From: Bacteroidota bacterium
GTDB lineage: Bacteria; Bacteroidota; Bacteroidia; Bacteroidales; NBLH01
Direction: 5' to 3'
NCBI GenBank assembly: GCA_025361565.1
Contig: JANYKN010000140.1
Coordinates: forward strand, 124,001 to 188,000
Length of the DNA stretch: 64,000 bases
The first letter of the stretch is position 1; each line of letters begins with the position of its first letter. The translations under genes were made by a program, and so were the position numbers. Shown here piece by piece: positions 32,989 to 42,266 of this stretch. The notes under the pieces are model-generated. The model worked only from the letters and a program-made list of their open reading frames with translations, was not told the origin of the DNA and ran no database searches.

Positions 32989-35900
32989 TCATCCTTTGTT
33001 TTTATTTTCATTCCCCAATTTTTCAGCGTACAGACTTGGCGAAACCTCAAAAACCGATTTGAAAGATTTCGAGAAACTCGATAAACTTGAAAAGCCAACT
33101 GCATACATAATTTCAGTAATATTTCCCTCGTTATTGCCAATCATTTGTGCTGCTTTTTGCATCCGGTAGTTTTTAATAATGTCCATGGTTGATTGGTTTG
33201 TAATCAATTTAAGCCTTCTGTATAAATGTGTAGAACTCATTCCAATTGCGTCGCTAATCATTTCAACTGAAAAATCAGGGTCACTCATATTCTTTTCAAT
33301 AATGGAAACTACTTTTTTTAAGAATATTTCGTCCTGGTTTTTCTCGGAAGCAATTTTCCGCTCAGGGTTTAACAATAGTTCGTTTTTTATATAGTGAAGG
33401 AATTGTTCTTCGCGCCTGAAAATACTTTCAATACAAGATTTAAAGTATTCGATATCAAAAGGTTTTGTGATATAAAAATCGGCACCAGTTATCATTCCTT
33501 CGGTTTTCTGGGCATCAAGTGTCTTTGCTGTTAATAAAATGACTGGAATATGAGCCAGTGCTTGGTTTTCTTTTATTTTAGAGCAAAGTTCAATTCCATC
33601 CATAATGGGCATCATAATATCTGAGATAATTAAATGAGGATTTATCTTTAGTGTCAATTCCAATCCGTCTTTTCCATTAGAAGCTCTATAAATGCTATAT
33701 TGATGCACAAGATTCATTTCAATGTAATCCAAAATATCTTCATTATCATCAATAATTAAAATTCGTTTTGCCGCCTGAACCTGGTTAGGAATTGTTTCGG
33801 GGCTCTTTTCATCAGCCAAAAGCAAAAATTCTTCAGTATTTTCTTCGCTGAAATTCGATCCTAATTTTATAGGCAGCGAAATTGTAAAAATACTGCCCTT
33901 TCCTTGTTGACTTTCTACCTTTATCTGGCCATTGTGCAATTTGACATATTCCTGGGCCAACGTAAGCCCAATTCCTGATCCTAGATTTAAAGCTTTGCTT
34001 TCTGACGTTTGATAAAAGCGATCAAAGATTTTTCCTAGCTCATTTTCGGGTATTCCAATGCCCGAATCTTCTACCTGTATGGACAAAAACGATTGCCCGT
34101 TGGTCTCTGTCAGGTTAAAGATTTTTAATTCTATAGATCCTCCGTAAGGTGTATATTTAAAGGCGTTTGATAATAAATTAAACAAGATGGCTTCAAATTT
34201 TTCTATATCAACTTCTGTATGCAAGGCTTTTAGATCGCTATTAAACAAATAATTAATTTCATGCCTTCGTGCCATATCTTTAAATGAACTATGAACCAAT
34301 TTACAAAAGGAAACCAGTTCAATTCTTGTTTCTTTAAGGCTCAATTTTGACGATTCCATTTTACCGAAATCAAGCAATTGGTTTACTAATTTGTATAAGC
34401 GTTGGGCATTTCTGTTTGCAAGTTTTAATAATTTTCGGTTTGTTGGGTCGGTTATGCCTGATTTTAGTACCTGTTGGATGGGTGGCAGAATTAAGCTCAA
34501 AGGAGTTCTGAATTCATGCGAAATATTTGTAAAAAACTGCTGTTTGGATTGAAACAGTTCTTCTGCATGTTGCTTTTCAAGTCTGGTGATTCTTAGTTCA
34601 TGGTTTAGTTTTTGTCTATATTTTAATATTTTAAAAGTTAAATAAGATAAACTTACAAAAATCAATGCATAAAGAATTATAAATCCTTTACTTAGCCAAA
34701 ATGGCGGCTCAATTTGAATGAATAACATGGCAGGATTACTCCATTTCCCAAAATGATCGGTCCCTTTAACTTCGAAAATATATTCTCCCGGAGATAAATT
34801 TGAATAAACTGCAAAATTTTTTCCGCTTGGCGTATAATTCCATTTGCTGTTGAGATTCTTTAAACGGTAGGCATATTGGCCAACTTCGGGAAACAAATAA
34901 TCGAGGGTTGAAAATTCAAAAGAAAAGGAATTCTGGTTGTGCTTTAGTACCAATGATTTAGTATAAGCTATATCTTCTTTAATTATTCCTGTAGAATCAA
35001 TTGCTGAAACAAGTTGATTGTTAATTGATAAAGCGGTAATGTAGATATTTGGGGCTTGTTTTGGAGTAGAAATTGTTTTTGGATCTATTTCGATATATCC
35101 ATTATCGCCACCAAAAAAAATATTTCCGTTGGGTGCTGTTGTGGCACAATGATAATAAAAGCTTTTTAATGGATAATTGCGACCTATTGGGATAGTGAAG
35201 TAACCGTGACCGTGCATGTCAATTTTTATAATAGAATTGTAGGTTGATGCCCAAATATTTCCATCAATGTCTTTTTGGAGGCTTATCAGTTTCTTCTGAA
35301 AACCAGTGTTGATTTCCATTTTTTTAATCTGTTTTTTTTTATGTGAATATTGTATCAACAGATTTTCGGAACCAATCCATACGTCCCCGTTTTTATCTCC
35401 GATTATGCCTGATATTTCTTTGTTTTGCAATACTTTGTTAACCATTTCAATTGGTTTTTTTTCAAATGTCATTAAATCGATAATCCACAATTCTTTATGA
35501 CTTCCATAAAAAATCTGATCGCCTGCATTAACTACTGTTCCATCACCATCGGTATCAATCATCATAAATTTCATTTCATTGGGATTATCCATACCAGAAA
35601 CCACTTTAAATAATCCCCCTTCCCAGGCGCTTACCCAAAACGAACCGTCACCTTGACGGGCAAAACTGTTGATATAGTTAGATAAAAGCCCATTTTGTTT
35701 ATTTGATGAAATAGAAAACATTTTTTGAAGTTTTTTATCCCAAATATTGATTCCTCCGGCAGTTCCGATCCAAATCCTGCCATTATTATCTTTTTCCAGG
35801 GCATATACATTATTCAATAATATCTTTTGATTTGTGTTTGAATTTGCCGTGTATTTTTTTGTTTCGCCAGTTACCGGATCATGGCTAATAACTCCATAAA

Positions 35901-37047
35901 TTGAGGCCAACCATGTTTTTCCATCCTCTTCAATTAAAATATCCCTTATTTGGTTTCCAATTTTTGGATAATTCAATGAGTAATATTCCTCATGGAACTG
36001 ATACAGAAGCTGGTGGTTATCGAGTAAACTAATCCCATTTGAAGTTATAAACCACAATCGTCCTTTATTGTCTGCAAAGATTTCCCAAACCACGTTGTTC
36101 GAAAGTGTATTGTTTACAAGCGGATCGTGATAATAAGGAGTAACATTTTTTGACTGGGTGTTGAATATGTTTAACCCAAAATCGGTACCCAGCCACAATG
36201 TACTGTCATTTTGCCTGTAAATACATTTAATCACTTCATTGCTAAAGTTTGTATTGGTTGAGTTGTATGCAATATAACTTTCTGTTATAGTATTAAATAG
36301 GCATAAACCAGTTTCTGTGCCCACCCAAAGCAATGAATCATTATCTTTAGAATAGGGAAGTATGGAACAGATTAAATTATTTTTCAACCATGGTTTATAT
36401 TGGCCTTTGATGCTGAATGATACAAATTTATTGTTCCTGAAACGATTAATTTTATCATAGGTTCCAACCCACATATCGCCATTTTTAGCTTGACAAAAAG
36501 CACGAACAGTATTATGGCTGATTTGACTATTAGAGGTATCAAAATATTGATACTTGTCGAGGCCTTTATTATATATGATGAGGCCATTTGAAGTTCCAAT
36601 CCAAATGTTTCCCAAATTATCTTTATATAGAGCCCTTATGGCTCTTGATATTCCGGTATTGATCCTTTCAATTTTAAAAGTATGTATGTTAATTGTGCAA
36701 AGTCCATCCCATGTTCCAACCCAGATAATGTTTCCATCATTTAATAAAGTGCTAATATTATTTGACGGGATTGAACCAGGCTCAACCTGATTCTTGAAAA
36801 CATTCATTTTATAACCATCGAACCTACAGAGCCCTTCTTGTGTTCCTATCCAAATAAATCCATGTTTATCCTGAACAATGGAATTGGTAACGCTTGAAGG
36901 CAATCCGTCCTCAACACTTAAACTTGAGAAAAAGAAAGGCTGGGCCTTTATAATAGAGAATTGTCCATTAAAAATAGTAAACAATATAGTCAGTGCAACC
37001 TGAAAATATATTGAGATATAAGCTTTATTAATTTCAATTTTTAGCAT
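32989..37047 (-). CDS. Hybrid two-component system (HTCS) sensor/regulator of the galactan PUL
   Basis: The 1352-residue one-protein signalling system sits in the inner membrane. Order: signal/anchor helix (~15-37), a periplasmic double propeller of Reg_prop blades (~40-700; repeated G-x-I-W-I-G-T and L-W-x-G-T motifs), a Y_Y_Y domain (~700-780), a TM helix (~786-808), HisKA (FTNISHEFRTPLSLI, ~844), HATPase (GSGIGLTLAQEY, ~1029), a receiver (RILIIDDNEDILDY, LIISDIMMPIMDG, ~1096-1205) and an AraC-type HTH (SDAIGMSSTHLYRRLKLITN, FSSLSSFSKSFKSVFEVSPS, ~1250-1345). It is transcribed divergently from the GH53 genes, the usual place for an HTCS controlling its own PUL. The ligand is probably a galacto-oligosaccharide. 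Confidence 0.95.
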   Translation of the reverse strand: MLKIEINKAYISIYFQVALTILFTIFNGQFSIIKAQPFFFSSLSVEDGLPSSVTNSIVQDKHGFIWIGTQEGLCRFDGYKMNVFKNQVEPGSIPSNNISTLLNDGNIIWVGTWDGLCTINIHTFKIERINTGISRAIRALYKDNLGNIWIGTSNGLIIYNKGLDKYQYFDTSNSQISHNTVRAFCQAKNGDMWVGTYDKINRFRNNKFVSFSIKGQYKPWLKNNLICSILPYSKDNDSLLWVGTETGLCLFNTITESYIAYNSTNTNFSNEVIKCIYRQNDSTLWLGTDFGLNIFNTQSKNVTPYYHDPLVNNTLSNNVVWEIFADNKGRLWFITSNGISLLDNHQLLYQFHEEYYSLNYPKIGNQIRDILIEEDGKTWLASIYGVISHDPVTGETKKYTANSNTNQKILLNNVYALEKDNNGRIWIGTAGGINIWDKKLQKMFSISSNKQNGLLSNYINSFARQGDGSFWVSAWEGGLFKVVSGMDNPNEMKFMMIDTDGDGTVVNAGDQIFYGSHKELWIIDLMTFEKKPIEMVNKVLQNKEISGIIGDKNGDVWIGSENLLIQYSHKKKQIKKMEINTGFQKKLISLQKDIDGNIWASTYNSIIKIDMHGHGYFTIPIGRNYPLKSFYYHCATTAPNGNIFFGGDNGYIEIDPKTISTPKQAPNIYITALSINNQLVSAIDSTGIIKEDIAYTKSLVLKHNQNSFSFEFSTLDYLFPEVGQYAYRLKNLNSKWNYTPSGKNFAVYSNLSPGEYIFEVKGTDHFGKWSNPAMLFIQIEPPFWLSKGFIILYALIFVSLSYLTFKILKYRQKLNHELRITRLEKQHAEELFQSKQQFFTNISHEFRTPLSLILPPIQQVLKSGITDPTNRKLLKLANRNAQRLYKLVNQLLDFGKMESSKLSLKETRIELVSFCKLVHSSFKDMARRHEINYLFNSDLKALHTEVDIEKFEAILFNLLSNAFKYTPYGGSIELKIFNLTETNGQSFLSIQVEDSGIGIPENELGKIFDRFYQTSESKALNLGSGIGLTLAQEYVKLHNGQIKVESQQGKGSIFTISLPIKLGSNFSEENTEEFLLLADEKSPETIPNQVQAAKRILIIDDNEDILDYIEMNLVHQYSIYRASNGKDGLELTLKINPHLIISDIMMPIMDGIELCSKIKENQALAHIPVILLTAKTLDAQKTEGMITGADFYITKPFDIEYFKSCIESIFRREEQFLHYIKNELLLNPERKIASEKNQDEIFLKKVVSIIEKNMSDPDFSVEMISDAIGMSSTHLYRRLKLITNQSTMDIIKNYRMQKAAQMIGNNEGNITEIMYAVGFSSLSSFSKSFKSVFEVSPSLYAEKLGNENKNKG

Positions 37048-37196
37048 GCACAGAATCCCATATTAAAAACACTCAATAAAATTAACTATATTTTGCGTTA
37101 TATCGACTTGATGTAAGAAACAAAATATAAATGGTAAGAATTGGACAAGTTTCTAACATTCTCAAACAGAAGCATTTTGGTTATCAAAGGGCAAAA

Positions 37197-37232
37197 TGTA
37201 TGATTTGGACAATAACCTGTATGATTCTGACA
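37197..37232 (+). promoter_or_regulatory. Candidate HTCS binding site (15-bp direct repeat)
   Basis: TGTATGATTTGGACA (37197-37211) and TGTATGATTCTGACA (37218-37232) agree at 13 of 15 positions and start 21 bp apart, two helical turns. The second copy ends 22 bp before the -7 box, overlapping the -33 region. A weaker related half-site, GAATTGGACA, is at 37138-37147. Confidence 0.65.
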
Positions 37233-37254
37233 GGCCTATAATTGCCAAGTCATT

Positions 37255-37262
37255 TATCTTTG
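37255..37262 (+). promoter_or_regulatory. Candidate -7 box of galactan PUL
   Basis: TATCTTTG is an exact TAnnTTTG match, 52 bp upstream of the first GH53 ATG. Confidence 0.6.
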
Positions 37263-37314
37263 TGAAGATATATTATTTAAGCTTAACCAACTTTAATAAA
37301 CAAATTAACCAACC

Positions 37315-38520
37315 ATGTTAGATATAAAAATTCATTTACTGATTGCAATCATTACCCTGTCCAATACATTCAGTTCTTGTTCAAAAAAAGATAACCCAAC
37401 AATTGATCAGCCAGCCAAAGATAGTATCTCCTTTAATGAATTTGCAATGGCAGTAGATCTTTCATACGTAAACCAAGTGGAAGATCATGGAGGGATTTAT
37501 TACGAAAACAAGGTAAAAAAAGATCCATATGCCATATTTAAAGAACATGGTGCAAATATGGTTAGGCTGCGTATTTGGAACAACCCACAATGGATTAAAA
37601 CGATTTATGACCAATCATCTCCTTTATACAGTGGATTTGACGATGTAGCGAAAAGCATGCAAAGGGCAAAAACAGCTGGTCTTGCCGTAAACCTGGATTT
37701 TCATTATTCTGATGTTTGGGCCGATCCTGGAACACAAAATCCACCCGATGCCTGGAAAAACATAACTGATATTAATGTATTGTGCGATTCGGTTTACAAC
37801 TATACTTATGGTGTTTTAAATGCACTTAATAAAAAAGGATTGCTTCCGGAAATGGTGCAGATTGGAAATGAAATTAATTGTGGAATGATGGTTACCAATA
37901 CTGCTGCTGGATTCCCACAATTAAATATCTGCAACGGAAATTGGGCAAACCAGGGGAAAGTGCTCAACGCAGGTATTCGAGCTGTGCGTAAAATAGATTC
38001 CGAAACATCAAAGAAAACAATAATTGCTTTGCATGTGGCAGATCCCAAAAACCTGGAATGGTGGTTTGACGGTATCATGCAAACCGCTGGAGTTATCGAT
38101 TTTGATGTCATTGGATTTTCTTACTACCATATTTGGCATACAACAATTTCGTTCACCGATCTTCCAGCTCTGGTAACTCGATTAAAAGCCAAATTCAATA
38201 AAGATATCATGATTTTGGAAACCGCATATCCATTTACATCGGCCAATAACGACAGCTACAGTAATATATATTCAAATCAGGCACCAATTGATGGTTTTCC
38301 ATATACCGCAGAAGGGCAAAAGAATTTTATGACTACCCTAACTCAAAATATGATGAACGCTGGGGCAAAAGGTGTTATGTATTGGGAGCCAGCTTGGATT
38401 TCGTGTGGGATGAAAGACCTTTGGGGAACAGGATCAGCTTGGGATAACTGTACTTTTTTCGATTTTACCGGCAATTTAACCCAGGGAATTGATTATCTGA
38501 ATTATAATTATTCGAAATAA
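37315..38520 (+). CDS. GH53 endo-beta-1,4-galactanase, lipoprotein form
   Basis: The 401-residue enzyme cleaves beta-1,4-galactan internally. A lipoprotein signal ends at ITLSNTFSSC (Cys22), so it is membrane-anchored and probably displayed at the surface. The (beta/alpha)8 GH53 fold is clear: MAVDLSYVNQVEDHGGIYYE, HGANMVRLRIWNNPQ, LDFHYSDVWADPGTQNPP and KAW-like DAWKNITD. The acid/base is Glu186 (MVQIGNEINCGM), and the nucleophile is Glu302 (MILETAYPF). The end GVMYWEPAWISCGMKDL matches the family's last barrel strand. First gene of the PUL, divergent from the HTCS. Its sequence differs clearly from the second GH53. Confidence 0.95.
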   Translation: MLDIKIHLLIAIITLSNTFSSCSKKDNPTIDQPAKDSISFNEFAMAVDLSYVNQVEDHGGIYYENKVKKDPYAIFKEHGANMVRLRIWNNPQWIKTIYDQSSPLYSGFDDVAKSMQRAKTAGLAVNLDFHYSDVWADPGTQNPPDAWKNITDINVLCDSVYNYTYGVLNALNKKGLLPEMVQIGNEINCGMMVTNTAAGFPQLNICNGNWANQGKVLNAGIRAVRKIDSETSKKTIIALHVADPKNLEWWFDGIMQTAGVIDFDVIGFSYYHIWHTTISFTDLPALVTRLKAKFNKDIMILETAYPFTSANNDSYSNIYSNQAPIDGFPYTAEGQKNFMTTLTQNMMNAGAKGVMYWEPAWISCGMKDLWGTGSAWDNCTFFDFTGNLTQGIDYLNYNYSK

Positions 38521-38585
38521 TAGCCTTTAACGCTTGTTATTTCCGGTTGTAATAACCATTTCTTTTCATGTTAATTAAGATACAT

Positions 38586-39641
38586 ATGCAAACATTACAT
38601 AAAATGTTGGTTTATATTGCTAAAACGATTGCTGTTTCCATTTTTTTATTGATTAGCAATTCAATAAAAGCCCAGAATTATGCTGTTGGAGCAGACTTGT
38701 CGTTCTTGAAACAAGCCGAAGATAATGGATTCTCATTTAAAGAAAATGGACAAAAAAAATCAGGTCTACAAATATTTAAAGATCACGGGTATAACTGGAT
38801 AAGGTTGCGCTTGTTTCATACACCAACAGAATTGCCAAATAGCTTGGAATATACCATTGTACTTGCAAAAGAAGCAAAAAAACAAGGTTTCAAATTTTTA
38901 CTCGATTATCATTATTCCGATACTTGGGCAGATCCACAAAAACAATTTACGCCAAAAGCTTGGGAAGGAAAGTCGCATGCCGATTTGGTGCAAGCGGTTT
39001 TTGAATATACAAAAAATACAATGATTGCTTTTCGCGATTCCGGAGTTTTTCCAGATATGGTGCAGGTTGGTAACGAAATTAGCAACGGTATGCTTTGGCC
39101 CGATGGAAAGCTTCCTGATAACTGGAATAATTTTGCCGAATTATTGCAAAGTGGAATTAATGGAGTTTATGCTGGTTGCGGCAATTATCCTTGTCCCCAA
39201 ATTATGATACATATTGATAAAGGCGGCGACAAAGAATTTACCAAATATTTCTTTGATAAAATCAACTCGTATTCAATAAAGTTTGATGTAATCGGACAAT
39301 CCTATTATCCTTGGTGGCATGGTAGTTTGCTCAGTTTGAGGGAATGTTTGAATTATACTGCCAATGAATATAAAAAGGACATTATTGTTGTTGAAGCCGC
39401 CTATAACTGGACTCCAACCGAATATATAAACAAAAATGCTCCTTTCACTGAATCGCCCGAGGGCCAAAAACAGTTTTTGGAAGAAGTGAACCAGATTGTA
39501 ATGATGGTTCCTGATAATAAAGGTGTTGGCGTTTTCTGGTGGGAGCCTGCTGTTTCGCATCATGGTTCGAGGAGTTATTTTGACGAAAAAGGAAATGTAT
39601 TACCAGTAATCAATGTTTTTGACAAATTCACAAGAAAGTAA
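38586..39641 (+). CDS. GH53 endo-beta-1,4-galactanase, non-lipoprotein form
   Basis: From the ATG at 38586 (preferred to 38568) the enzyme has 351 residues and an ordinary signal peptide cleaved near NSIKAQNYAVGA. There is no lipobox, so the mature enzyme should be free in the periplasm or released. The GH53 barrel is complete: GADLSFLKQAEDNGF, HGYNWIRLRLFHTP, LDYHYSDTWADPQKQFTP and KAWEG, with acid/base Glu164 (MVQVGNEISNGM), nucleophile Glu270 (IIVVEAAYNW) and the closing strand GVGVFWWEPAV. It starts 65 bp after the first GH53. The two probably divide the work between the surface and the periplasm. Confidence 0.94.
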   Translation: MQTLHKMLVYIAKTIAVSIFLLISNSIKAQNYAVGADLSFLKQAEDNGFSFKENGQKKSGLQIFKDHGYNWIRLRLFHTPTELPNSLEYTIVLAKEAKKQGFKFLLDYHYSDTWADPQKQFTPKAWEGKSHADLVQAVFEYTKNTMIAFRDSGVFPDMVQVGNEISNGMLWPDGKLPDNWNNFAELLQSGINGVYAGCGNYPCPQIMIHIDKGGDKEFTKYFFDKINSYSIKFDVIGQSYYPWWHGSLLSLRECLNYTANEYKKDIIVVEAAYNWTPTEYINKNAPFTESPEGQKQFLEEVNQIVMMVPDNKGVGVFWWEPAVSHHGSRSYFDEKGNVLPVINVFDKFTRK

Positions 39642-39678
39642 TAGAAATTGAAAATGTTTGACCTATAACTAATTACAA

Positions 39679-42096
39679 ATGAAACCAATACTTAAAAATC
39701 AGTTTTATATAAAAAGGCTTAAGCAACTAATCCCGATTGTTATCATACTTTTTCAGTTATCTTGCAAAAATGTTTTACATACAAGCCAGACTGAACCTGC
39801 AAATAAGCTTTTCAATGACAATTGGGAATTTGTAAAAGACATCAATGTAAAAATTGACAGTTCGCTGTTTTTAAAAGAAAACAACAACAATTGGCAAAAA
39901 GTGGAACTTCCACACACCGCACAAATTGAACCATTGGTTATTAAAGGTGCGCAATGGCAAGGCATCTGTTATTACCGAAAATTCTTTCAGCTGCCCACTG
40001 AAAGTAAAGGTCAACATATTGCCATTAAATTTGAAGGCGCCATGCAGGTTGCCGAAGTTTATTTGAACAACAAACTAGTTAAAACAAATTTTGGAGGCTA
40101 TTTGCCATTTTATATTGATATCACAGACATTATAGATTTTGAAAACGAGAATTGCTTAGTTGTTAAGTTGGACAACCGCAATAATCCGAATGTACCGCCA
40201 GGAAAACCGGTTGAAGATTTGGACTTCAATATTTATAGCGGTATTTACAGAAATGTTTGGTTGTTGGTTACAGATAAACTACACATTTCAGATCCGATAG
40301 ACGCCAATAAAATTGCAGGTGGTGGCGTTTTTATCACTTTTCCGGAAGTCAATAATGATCTTGCAAAAATCAATGTTGATGTTGATGTAAAAAATGATCA
40401 CAACGAAAAATCAAATGCATCGATTGAAGCCATATTAATAGATAAAAAAGGCCAAACGGTAGAAAAGACTTCTTCTTCGGCCCAAGAAATTCAAGCCAAT
40501 CAAAGCACTGTTTTTCAGGCTAAATTTGAAATCAAATCGCCCAATTTATGGTCGCCCGATTCACCATATCTTTATAGTTTGAAGATTAACGTTTTAAAAG
40601 ATGGTCGAATTGTTGATTCACAGACCCAACCTGTCGGCTTGCGATCATTTGGTTTTTCTGCCAAAAATGGTTTTATCCTTAACGGGAAAAAATTAAAACT
40701 CAGAGGAACCAATAGGCACCAAGAGTATCCTTATATTGGTTATGCGTTATCCGATAATGCCAATTATCGCGATGCCTACAAAATAAAACAGGCAGGATTT
40801 AATTTTGTCCGTCTTTCGCATTATCCGCAAACGGAATCGTTTATTTCAGCTTGTGACGAATTGGGTATTTTGGTAATGGATGCCATTCCTGGCTGGCAGT
40901 TTTTTGGCGATTCTACATTTCAGGACAATGCAATTCAGGATGTACGCAAAATGATTAGAAGGGATCGGAACCATCCGTCCATCATCATTTGGGAAGCTTC
41001 CTTGAATGAATCTGGAATGAACAAGGAATTTATGCAAAAAGCCAACAACGCGGTGCATGAAGAATATCCTGGCAAAGATGTTTATACAAGTGGTTGGATT
41101 GATGATGTTTACGATATTTTTATACCCGCTCGTCAACATTCAAAACCACCTTATTACTGGAATAAGTACGATAAAAATAAACCACTGTTGGTTGCGGAAT
41201 ATGGCGATTGGGAGTATTATGCACAAAATGCCGGGTTTAACCAAAAAGAATTTAAAAATCTTTCGGAAGAACAACGAACTTCGAGACAGTTGAGAGGTTT
41301 TGGACAGAAGCGCCTTTTGCAACAGGCGATTAATTACCAGGAATCGCACAACGATAATTTAAACGGAAATGCGGTTGGCGATGCCAATTGGCTTATGTTT
41401 GATTACAACCGTGGTTATGCTCCTGATATTGAGTCTTCGGGCATTATGGACATATTCCGTTTGCCTAAGTTTGCTTGGTATTTTTATAAAAGCCAAATAA
41501 ATATTGACAAAAATGAACCAACGGATTTCAATAAGCCAATGATTTTTATTTCTAATTTTTATAACGATCCATCATTTCTGGAAATAAAAGTCTATAGCAA
41601 TTGCAGCGAGGTTGAATTGTTGTTGAACGGTAAAACTGTTGAAAAACGGAAACCAGATATCGACAAAAACTCAACAAATCTCACTCATCCACCTTTTACT
41701 TTTAAGCTTAAAGACTTTGTGCCGGGTGAGTTGCAGGCAAAAGGATATCTTAATGGAAATGTGGTGGTAAGTGCCATTCGAAGAACTCCATTGAATGCCG
41801 TTGGAATAAAACTGTGGATTGACGAAAGTGGTAAACAAATTGAAAAAGCATCCAACGATATTGTATTTCTGCATGCTGCGATTATTGATGTAAATGGTAC
41901 AATTATTCCAGATGCAGTTAACAATATTTTGTTTTCTGTTAATGGTGATGCGACTTTGGTTGGGGTAAACCCAATTGAAGCTGAGGCGGGCATAGCCAGT
42001 ATCTTGTTAAAAGCGGGCAAAAACGGAGGCGAAATAAAAATTTCAGCTTCTTCGGAAGGTTTAAAATTAGGTGAATTGAAGCTTGTGCTGCCCTGA
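39679..42096 (+). CDS. GH2 beta-galactosidase, lipoprotein
   Basis: The 805-residue exo-acting enzyme is predicted to release galactose from galacto-oligosaccharides. A lipoprotein signal ends at ILFQLSC (Cys29), so it is anchored in the periplasm or at the outer membrane. GH2 architecture: N-terminal jelly-roll (FNDNWEFVKD, GICYYRKFFQLP, VAEVYLNNKLVKTNFGGYLP), Ig-like middle domain, TIM barrel (LRGTNRHQEYPYIGYA, NFVRLSHYPQTESFISACDE), acid/base Glu444 in IIWEASLNESGM, nucleophile Glu507 in LLVAEYGDWEYY, and further Ig-like domains to the end. It starts 37 bp after the GH53 pair. Substrate specificity is inferred from the neighbours; other GH2 activities are possible. Confidence 0.88.
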   Translation: MKPILKNQFYIKRLKQLIPIVIILFQLSCKNVLHTSQTEPANKLFNDNWEFVKDINVKIDSSLFLKENNNNWQKVELPHTAQIEPLVIKGAQWQGICYYRKFFQLPTESKGQHIAIKFEGAMQVAEVYLNNKLVKTNFGGYLPFYIDITDIIDFENENCLVVKLDNRNNPNVPPGKPVEDLDFNIYSGIYRNVWLLVTDKLHISDPIDANKIAGGGVFITFPEVNNDLAKINVDVDVKNDHNEKSNASIEAILIDKKGQTVEKTSSSAQEIQANQSTVFQAKFEIKSPNLWSPDSPYLYSLKINVLKDGRIVDSQTQPVGLRSFGFSAKNGFILNGKKLKLRGTNRHQEYPYIGYALSDNANYRDAYKIKQAGFNFVRLSHYPQTESFISACDELGILVMDAIPGWQFFGDSTFQDNAIQDVRKMIRRDRNHPSIIIWEASLNESGMNKEFMQKANNAVHEEYPGKDVYTSGWIDDVYDIFIPARQHSKPPYYWNKYDKNKPLLVAEYGDWEYYAQNAGFNQKEFKNLSEEQRTSRQLRGFGQKRLLQQAINYQESHNDNLNGNAVGDANWLMFDYNRGYAPDIESSGIMDIFRLPKFAWYFYKSQINIDKNEPTDFNKPMIFISNFYNDPSFLEIKVYSNCSEVELLLNGKTVEKRKPDIDKNSTNLTHPPFTFKLKDFVPGELQAKGYLNGNVVVSAIRRTPLNAVGIKLWIDESGKQIEKASNDIVFLHAAIIDVNGTIIPDAVNNILFSVNGDATLVGVNPIEAEAGIASILLKAGKNGGEIKISASSEGLKLGELKLVLP

Positions 42097-42266
42097 TTTC
42101 AAGGACCAAATATCCAAATTTTAAAATTAATAAGTGATGCATAACTTAATATTTTGATTCAAGTACTTTTTGAAATGCCTTAATTCAGATTGAAATTGAT
42201 TGTGTTTGTGTTTGCTGATTTAAGGGAATGGTAAAACAATTTAATATATTTTTAAACCTAAATTTT
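42097..42266. other. Gap between GH2 and SusC genes
   Basis: 170 bp, the largest gap inside the PUL. A GTTTGTGTTTG tract resembles a weak promoter, so susC-susD might also be transcribed on its own. No terminator was seen. Confidence 0.35.
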
